From Mesorhizobium terrae (lineage in GTDB: Bacteria; Pseudomonadota; Alphaproteobacteria; Rhizobiales; Rhizobiaceae), in NCBI RefSeq assembly GCF_008727715.1, contig NZ_CP044218.1, positions 2,559,501 to 2,623,500 on the forward strand: a stretch of 64,000 bases of DNA, given 5' to 3'. The notes below the pieces were generated by a model that saw only the letters and a list, made by a program, of their open reading frames with translations, searched no databases and had not been told where the DNA came from. Shown one piece after another: positions 58,864 through 64,000 of this stretch (positions are counted from its first letter, which is position 1; each line of letters begins with the position of its first letter). A program made the translations under genes and the position numbers.

Positions 58864-60468
58864 ATGGTGGACGTCACATCAAGTCAAATGGGTATTCCGA
58901 GGCCCGAGCATCCGCTCGAAGGGCCGAGCAAGGCCGGCAAATGGTTCATGCCGGTCTTCCTGGCGATCGTACTCGGCGGCCTCATCTATATCGGTTATGC
59001 GCTCAGCCAGGAGCTTACCAGCGCGATTGCCGTGCCGTGGATCCTGCTCGGGCTCGCGTTGCTGATCGCGCTCGGCTTCGAATTCGTTAACGGTTTCCAC
59101 GACACCGCCAATGCGGTCGCGACCGTCATCTACACCCATTCCATGCCGGCCGAGTTCGCCGTCATGTGGTCCGGTTTCTTCAACTTCCTTGGCGTGCTCA
59201 CCGCCAGCGGTGCCGTTGCCTTCGGCATCATTTCGCTGCTTCCGGTCGAGCTCATCCTGCAGGTCGGCTCCAGCGCGGGTCTGGCCATGGTGTTCTCGCT
59301 GCTGACCGCGGCGATCATCTGGAACCTCGGCACCTGGTATCTTGGTCTGCCGTCGTCCAGTTCGCACACCCTGATCGGCTCGATCGTCGGTGTCGGCCTC
59401 GCCAACCAGTTCCTGGCGCCGGCCGGTAGCGCCACAAGCGGCGTCGACTGGTCGAAAGCCATAGAAGTCGGCATGGCGCTGCTGGTTTCGCCGCTGGTCG
59501 GTTTCGGCATGGCGGCACTCCTCCTGCTTGCGATGAAGCTGTTCATCAAGAACAAGGCGCTCTATGAGGCGCCGTCGGGCAATGCGCCGCCGCCGCTGTG
59601 GATCCGCGCGCTGCTGATCTTCACCTGCACCGGCGTTTCCTTCGCCCACGGTTCCAATGACGGCCAGAAGGGCATGGGTCTGATCATGCTGATCCTGATC
59701 GGCGTGGTGCCGACCGCCTTTGCGCTCAATCGCACGCCCGATGTCAACTATCTCGAAGCCTACAAATCCGCGGCCGCGCAGGTGGATACCGTGCTCGGCA
59801 AATATGTGAAGCCGGGTGTGGTGGTGACCGACGCCAAGGCGGTGGTCAGCGAGGCGGTGCGCACCAAGACCTGGACGGACCAGACGACGCCGGCGCTGCA
59901 GGCGTTCATCCATCAGACGAATGAACTGGTGTCGCCTTATCCTTCGGTCGAGAAACTGCCGATCGAACTGGTCAGCAATGCGCGCAATGACATCTATCTC
60001 ATCGGCGAGGCGCTGAAGCTGATCGACAAGAAGAAGCTTCTGCCGATGGAGGGCGAGGATCTCAAGGCGGTCACCAACTATCATAAGGCCGTCGACAACG
60101 CGACGAAGTTCATCCCGCTCTGGGTCAAGATCGCCATCGCGCTGGCGCTGGGGCTTGGCACGATGGTCGGCTGGAAGCGCATCGTCGTCACCGTCGGCGA
60201 GAAGATCGGAAAGACGCATCTGACCTATGGCCAGGGTGCCGCCGCCGAACTCGTCGCCATGGGCACGATCGGCGCCGCCGACGCCTTCGGCCTGCCGGTG
60301 TCGACCACGCATGTGCTGTCGTCGGGCGTTGCCGGCACGATGGCGGCAAACGGTTCGGGCCTGCAGTGGTCGACCGTGCGCAACATGCTGCTCGCCTGGG
60401 TGCTGACCTTGCCGGCCTCGATCGCGCTCGCCTTCGGGCTGTTCGTGGTGATGCGCAAGCTGTTTTGA
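58864..60468 (+). CDS. Inorganic phosphate transporter (PiT family)
   Basis: A 534-residue PiT transporter with about ten to twelve helices that takes up phosphate with a cation. Both PD001131-type signatures are present: GFHDTANAVATVIYTHSMPA near the N-terminus and SFAHGSNDGQKGMGLIMLIL in the middle. The C-terminal repeat has LPVSTTHVLSSGVAGTMAAN. A soluble loop of about 150 residues (about 300-430) joins the halves. In rhizobia pit is often preceded by a DUF47 gene (orfA); none is adjacent here. The ATG at 58864 follows AAGGAACGGGGCA. Confidence 0.94.
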   Translation: MVDVTSSQMGIPRPEHPLEGPSKAGKWFMPVFLAIVLGGLIYIGYALSQELTSAIAVPWILLGLALLIALGFEFVNGFHDTANAVATVIYTHSMPAEFAVMWSGFFNFLGVLTASGAVAFGIISLLPVELILQVGSSAGLAMVFSLLTAAIIWNLGTWYLGLPSSSSHTLIGSIVGVGLANQFLAPAGSATSGVDWSKAIEVGMALLVSPLVGFGMAALLLLAMKLFIKNKALYEAPSGNAPPPLWIRALLIFTCTGVSFAHGSNDGQKGMGLIMLILIGVVPTAFALNRTPDVNYLEAYKSAAAQVDTVLGKYVKPGVVVTDAKAVVSEAVRTKTWTDQTTPALQAFIHQTNELVSPYPSVEKLPIELVSNARNDIYLIGEALKLIDKKKLLPMEGEDLKAVTNYHKAVDNATKFIPLWVKIAIALALGLGTMVGWKRIVVTVGEKIGKTHLTYGQGAAAELVAMGTIGAADAFGLPVSTTHVLSSGVAGTMAANGSGLQWSTVRNMLLAWVLTLPASIALAFGLFVVMRKLF

Positions 60469-60492
60469 GGGCGGGTTCTTTTCTCACAAAGG

Positions 60493-60521
60493 GAAGCCGG
60501 CGCGCGGGTCGCGCCGGCTTC
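60493..60521. other. GC hairpin between phosphate transporter and CorA-family genes
   Basis: AAGCCGGCGCG and CGCGCCGGCTT form an 11-bp stem. No T-run follows on the plus strand, so it is more likely an RNA-stability or attenuation hairpin than a strong terminator. Confidence 0.5.
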
Positions 60522-60546
60522 TGCCGAACAAGGCTCGGTGACGCCA

Positions 60547-61572
60547 ATGAATGAAACCTTGCGTTTGAACCTTCTGGGAACAGGCGATGCGGAGCAGGTG
60601 CCGGGCCTGATCTGCGCCTATCGTGGATTTCCCGGTCAACCAGCCGCTCAGCTTCACCCGCAAGAGATCGACGCGGCCCTCGCGGCCGAGGATGGCTGGG
60701 TGTGGCTGCATGTCGATCTGGTCGACCAGCGCGCGCACGGCTGGGTTGCCCACCGCTGCGCACTTCCGCCGGCGGCGCGCGCGATCCTGGAAGGACATGA
60801 CGACAGTCTGGTCCTCGGGCATGAAGACGGCATGATGCATGGCATAGCCGCCGACATGCACAAGGACATAGAACGACCGTCGAGCACGATCGGCCGGCTG
60901 CATTTCGCTGTGACCGAACGTCTGCTGGTCACCGGCAGGCGCCATCCGCTGGAGGCGGTGGACAAGGTGCGGCGCTCGCTTGCCGGCGGCTTCGCGCCGG
61001 CGACGGCCTTCGAGCTGTTCGAGGCCATCGTCACGACCTTCTGCAAGAACACAGGGTTGCGGCTGGTCGACGCGACAAAAAAGCTCGACGAGGTCGAGGA
61101 CAATCTGGTCACCGAACGGCTGAGCGACGAGCGCCGCCGTCTCAAGGAATTGCGGCGGCTGGCGGTGTCGCTGCACCGGCCGGTGGCCGGCATGGTCGCG
61201 CTGTTCGAGGATGAGGACCGCGACGACTGGAAACTATCGAAGGCCGCGCATGCCGCATTGCAGCGCCTGGCCGCGCGGCTGGAACGGCTCGACCGCGAAA
61301 TCGTCATGATCAACGACCGGGCGCGTTTGCTGCAGGAGGAGATGGCGGCGGAGCTGGCGGACGAATCCAACCGCAGCCTGAAGGCAATGGCGGTGATGAG
61401 CGCCTTGTTGCTGCCGGGTACGCTGGTTGTCGGCGTTTTCGGCATGAATACGGCCGGCCTGCCGTTCACCCATGGCGACAGCGGCTTCATCTGGGCCGTT
61501 GCGCTGGTTATCGGTGCGACCGGGCTTTTCTACTGGCTGCTGCGTCGCGCCGGCATCAGCCTGCGTTTCTGA
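60547..61572 (+). CDS. CorA/ZntB-family divalent metal transporter
   Basis: A 341-residue CorA-superfamily protein with a large cytoplasmic domain and two C-terminal helices. The pore motif GMN lies in VVGVFGMNTAGLPFTHGDSG (about 300). Overall similarity to ZntB, a zinc transporter, seems higher than to CorA, judging by the DLVDQRAHGWVAH start and LDEVEDNLVTERLS coiled segment. Magnesium or zinc flux is expected. An in-frame GTG at 60538 is an alternative start with a nearer ribosome site (AAGG). Confidence 0.9.
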   Translation: MNETLRLNLLGTGDAEQVPGLICAYRGFPGQPAAQLHPQEIDAALAAEDGWVWLHVDLVDQRAHGWVAHRCALPPAARAILEGHDDSLVLGHEDGMMHGIAADMHKDIERPSSTIGRLHFAVTERLLVTGRRHPLEAVDKVRRSLAGGFAPATAFELFEAIVTTFCKNTGLRLVDATKKLDEVEDNLVTERLSDERRRLKELRRLAVSLHRPVAGMVALFEDEDRDDWKLSKAAHAALQRLAARLERLDREIVMINDRARLLQEEMAAELADESNRSLKAMAVMSALLLPGTLVVGVFGMNTAGLPFTHGDSGFIWAVALVIGATGLFYWLLRRAGISLRF

Positions 61573-61592
61573 CCGTCAGGCGAGACATCACC

Positions 61593-62753
61593 CTAGGTCG
61601 GGTCCTCGCGATGCAGGTCATGGATGGCGACGCCTTCGGCATTGGTCGGCGGGGTCAGCCATTGCTGATGGCGCAAGGTGCGCTGCGTGTCCTCCAGGCC
61701 CATGTCCCAATGCTCGCGCATCGAGGTGCCTGAGAACTCATAGTCCTTGGCGTGCCCCTCATAACCCTTGTGCTGGTAGATGAGGTGGATGATGTTGACG
61801 ACGCCGGCGTCGGAATAATCGGCGATCAGCCGTTCTTCGTCGGCGGAGCGCGACTCCGCCGGCACACGTTTGAGTGCTTCGAGGAGCTGCATCTTCAGAT
61901 CGTGGATGCGTTTGAAATTGTCGGTGTTCTGGCGCGTGCGGCTGGAATACATGATGTCCTTGTGGCGCGACAACACGTCGGCCATGCCGCGCGGCAGCGC
62001 GCCGCGCGCTGAGAACAGGTCGACCTGAAACACCAGCGAGCTGCGGTCTTCTTCCTGGTCGAGCAGATATTGCAGCGGCGTGTTGGAGACGATGCCGCCG
62101 TCCCAGTAATATTCGCCCTCGATGCGCACCGCCGGGAAGGCGGGCGGAAGCGCGCCCGAAGCCATGATGTGTTCGGGCCCGATGCGGACCTTGTCGGTGT
62201 CGAAATAGACGAAATTGCCGGTGCGCACGTTGACGGCGCCGACGCTCAGACGCTTGCGGCCGTCGTTGAGCACGTCGAAGTCGATCAGCTGCTCCAGCGT
62301 GTCCTTCAATTCGGCCGTGTCGTAGAAGCTGGTGGCGCCTTCGGCCCCGGACTGCTCCAGCCATGGATTGGGGAAGCGTGGCTTGAAGAAGCCGGGCTGG
62401 CCCATGGTCATCGTCATCCACGAACTGGTGCGGTTGCGGATGTCGCGATAGATGTCGCCTTCCGGCGTGTAGGCCCAGATCTTGCGGCCGGAAATCGTCT
62501 GCCAGAACTGCTCCAGCCGCTGCAGGCGCCGGCTCGGCTCGTTGCCCGCGATGATGGATGCATTGATGGCGCCGATGGAGACGCCCGACAGCCATGCCGG
62601 CTCGCAGCCGGCCTCCGACAGCGCCTGATAGACGCCGGCCTGATAGGCGCCGAGCGCGCCGCCGCCTTGCAGCACCAGCGCAACCCGGTCGTATTGCGAA
62701 GCGATTTCCTGAATGGTGGCGACGTTCGCCTTGGCTCTGTAACGGTCCAGCAC
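61593..62753 (-). CDS. Patatin-like phospholipase with DUF3734
   Basis: A 386-residue patatin-family hydrolase. The oxyanion hole GGGALG (30-35), nucleophile Ser in GVSIG (about 59) and Asp in WDGGIVSNTPL (about 200) form the catalytic dyad. The C-terminal DUF3734 part (LIYQHKGYEGHAKDYEFSGT) is found in patatins next to hydroxybutyrate dehydrogenases and has been linked to polyhydroxybutyrate or lipid metabolism. The GTG start at 62753 has GGAG six bases upstream. It lies 28 bases downstream of the acetoacetate decarboxylase gene, probably in one operon. Confidence 0.9.
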   Translation of the reverse strand: MLDRYRAKANVATIQEIASQYDRVALVLQGGGALGAYQAGVYQALSEAGCEPAWLSGVSIGAINASIIAGNEPSRRLQRLEQFWQTISGRKIWAYTPEGDIYRDIRNRTSSWMTMTMGQPGFFKPRFPNPWLEQSGAEGATSFYDTAELKDTLEQLIDFDVLNDGRKRLSVGAVNVRTGNFVYFDTDKVRIGPEHIMASGALPPAFPAVRIEGEYYWDGGIVSNTPLQYLLDQEEDRSSLVFQVDLFSARGALPRGMADVLSRHKDIMYSSRTRQNTDNFKRIHDLKMQLLEALKRVPAESRSADEERLIADYSDAGVVNIIHLIYQHKGYEGHAKDYEFSGTSMREHWDMGLEDTQRTLRHQQWLTPPTNAEGVAIHDLHREDPT

Positions 62754-62781
62754 GGTCAACTCCGGCAAAGAAAGGGGATGG

Positions 62782-63531
62782 TCAGCGTGTGCCGGCGAGA
62801 TAGTCGTACACGACCTCGCCGAGGCCGAGCGTGAGATCGGCGGTGAAATGCAGCGCCGACACCACTTCCAGCACCGGCAGGCGAGCGACATCGGCCATCA
62901 CATGCGGCCGCAGGTCGAGCGCGGCGGGACCCGCCCAAGCTTCCTTCAGCGTGATGTCGGTGAGGTGGTAGCGCACCAGTTCGCAGATGCGCGGCGTGCC
63001 GTCGACATGCGGGATGATCTTGACGAGAAAGTTAGGCGCGGTCAGCGCCGCCATCACCTGATCCTGGTCGGCGGCGCGGTGCTTGTAACCCATCGTGCCG
63101 GTGGCGCAGAGCACCGAGCCATAGTGTAGCGTGCCGACGACGACCTCGCCTTCATTGACGATCTTGGGATTGGCGAGCTTCTTCGGAAACCCCCACAATT
63201 CGCGGCCGCCGGCGATCGGCGCATCGTCGTCCAGATACATGGAATGGACGTAGACGCCGTGCTGGCCGTCGAAACGGACCGGAATGACCTGGCCGCTCTC
63301 GGTATAGTCGCCGAAGCCGGTCGAGTCCGGCATGCGGATGAATTCGTATTTCACCAGCGGATCGCCATCGATCTCGAGCGGCGCCGGCACGGCCGCCTCC
63401 AGCGCCTCGCGCGTGGTGCGGTAAGTGATGATGACATATTCGCGGTCGAAGAAACGATAGGGGCCGGGCGGGAACGAGGGATTGGTGAGCGGCATGGCAT
63501 AGGCGCGCTTCACGACGTCGGCGATTTCCAA
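62782..63531 (-). CDS. adc: Acetoacetate decarboxylase
   Basis: A 249-residue acetoacetate decarboxylase family enzyme converting acetoacetate to acetone and CO2 through a Schiff-base Lys. The active-site region [18 protein letters not shown] holds the Lys pair (117/118). [19 protein letters not shown] is the usual N-terminus. It is divergent from bdhA, whose product interconverts 3-hydroxybutyrate and acetoacetate. An EcfG-type promoter (63645-63620) and a palindrome (63577-63599) lie upstream, suggesting general stress control. The downstream patatin shares the operon. Confidence 0.94.
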   Translation of the reverse strand: MEIADVVKRAYAMPLTNPSFPPGPYRFFDREYVIITYRTTREALEAAVPAPLEIDGDPLVKYEFIRMPDSTGFGDYTESGQVIPVRFDGQHGVYVHSMYLDDDAPIAGGRELWGFPKKLANPKIVNEGEVVVGTLHYGSVLCATGTMGYKHRAADQDQVMAALTAPNFLVKIIPHVDGTPRICELVRYHLTDITLKEAWAGPAALDLRPHVMADVARLPVLEVVSALHFTADLTLGLGEVVYDYLAGTR

Positions 63532-63576
63532 GCTGTCACCTCAGGATTGACGAATGTCATATCGGAAACAACACCT

Positions 63577-63599
63577 GTCATGTTGCATGGCAGCATGAC
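63577..63599. promoter_or_regulatory. Palindrome in the adc leader
   Basis: Arms GTCATGTTGC and GCAGCATGAC around a 3-base centre match at 9 of 10 positions. It lies within the predicted 5' untranslated region of adc, so it may be an operator for bdhA/adc or an RNA hairpin. Confidence 0.5.
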
Positions 63600-63619
63600 G
63601 GTCTTGTGTCGGGTCGATG

Positions 63620-63645
63620 AACGATTTCAGCTGTTTGTTGGTTCC
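63620..63645 (-). promoter_or_regulatory. EcfG-type promoter for adc
   Basis: On the minus strand GGAAC (63645-63641) and CGTT (63623-63620) are 17 bases apart, matching GGAAC-N16/17-CGTT. The predicted start lies about 80 bases upstream of the adc ATG. Confidence 0.55.
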
Positions 63646-63733
63646 AAACGAAGACCGACACATGATTGTGATGGAAACTTGCTGCAATGCACCTAATTAG
63701 AATGCCATCGCAAACGCCAGACGAGAGATCATC

Positions 63734-64000
63734 ATGGGCTCCCTGACTTCGAAGAACGCGCTTGTTACCGGTTCGACCAGCGGCATCGGCCTTGCCATCG
63801 CCAGGGCCTTCGCCGCCGAAGGCGCCAATGTCACCATCAACGGACTTGGCGATGCCGATGCGATCGAGAGGGAACGTGCCGGCATCGAAGCCGATTTCGG
63901 CGTCAAGTGCCGCTATTCCAACGCCAACATGATGAATGGCCCGGAAGTGACCGCCATGGTGCACGAGGCCGAACAGGCATTCGGCAGCCTCGATATCCTG
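63734..64000 (+). CDS. bdhA: 3-hydroxybutyrate dehydrogenase, N-terminal part (partial, right edge)
   Basis: The first 89 codons of a short-chain dehydrogenase leave the right edge. NAD-binding TGSTSGIGLAIARAFAAEGA (about 12-31) and the following NVTINGL match BdhA, which oxidises 3-hydroxybutyrate to acetoacetate in polyhydroxybutyrate use. The ATG at 63734 gives MGSLTSKNALVTG; a GAGAG element precedes it. Divergent adc supports the assignment. The catalytic YxxxK lies beyond the window, so the call rests on the N-terminus and context. Confidence 0.85.
   Translation, partial: MGSLTSKNALVTGSTSGIGLAIARAFAAEGANVTINGLGDADAIERERAGIEADFGVKCRYSNANMMNGPEVTAMVHEAEQAFGSLDIL

Overview
This is a GC-rich chromosomal window from an alphaproteobacterium of the order Hyphomicrobiales (Rhizobiales), most likely Mesorhizobium or a close relative. 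That placement is an inference. It rests on three 107-108 bp RIME-type rhizobial intergenic repeats, an ornithine-lipid acyltransferase (OlsB), a cysG-DUF2849-cysI-cysH-DUF934 sulfate-assimilation operon, the lptC-lptA-lptB-rpoN-hpf-ptsN block, DUF982/DUF1150/DUF2849 proteins, and small-RNA signatures with C-rich loops. No rRNA, tRNA, phage, insertion-sequence transposase or CRISPR array was found; this is mostly core and housekeeping chromosome.

Layout. 1-4.8 kb: zur regulator, a GFA-family protein, DNA polymerase I (polA) and an acetyltransferase. 4.8-5.35 kb: a frameshifted tautomerase pseudogene and a small RNA that looks like the rhizobial alpha-r7 family. 5.3-10.5 kb: diacylglycerol-kinase-like protein, M20 peptidase, short RNase D, several small proteins and a candidate EcfG-driven small RNA. 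10.9-17.6 kb: class A penicillin-binding protein with a CtrA box, a MarR regulator divergent from a ClC chloride transporter with a palindromic operator between them, and a Kef-type antiporter. 18-23 kb: assimilatory sulfate reduction operon. 23.5-31 kb: GMC oxidoreductase, grpE, TRIC-type channel, MmcQ-like protein, olsB with a Pho box, and a hybrid histidine kinase. 31-38.3 kb: HxlR/NmrA pair, acuI-like reductase, a three-gene run of two methyltransferases plus lspA, a WYL regulator, glyoxalase and EVE proteins. 38.3-41.5 kb: DUF982, ornithine-cyclodeaminase family, lapA, ihfB, sppA. 41.9-47.1 kb: LPS transport genes, sigma-54, hibernation factor and PTS-Ntr IIA. 47.1-53.5 kb: small heat-shock protein, nucleoside hydrolase, LysE exporter, amidase, ribokinase, EamA transporter. 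53.5-64 kb: Ada-like methyltransferase, endonuclease III, membrane proteins, Nudix, orphan Flp pilin, phosphate transporter, CorA-family transporter, patatin, acetoacetate decarboxylase and the start of bdhA.

The genes form recognisable modules. cysG makes siroheme for the CysI sulfite reductase, and CysH supplies sulfite from activated sulfate. lptCAB export LPS. rpoN, hpf and ptsN are the usual nitrogen/stress trio. Acetoacetate decarboxylase and bdhA are divergently placed and share the ketone-body / polyhydroxybutyrate pathway.

The most unusual content is between and inside the genes. Several repeat families have rewritten gene ends or bodies: a 114-bp paired-hairpin element sits in frame inside polA, one RIME supplies the stop codons of two convergent genes, and another repeat ends the cyclodeaminase gene. 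Two predicted small RNAs carry anti-Shine-Dalgarno-like loops. Two sites match the EcfG general-stress promoter consensus, and single sites match PhoB and CtrA boxes. All regulatory calls come from pattern reading and are untested.
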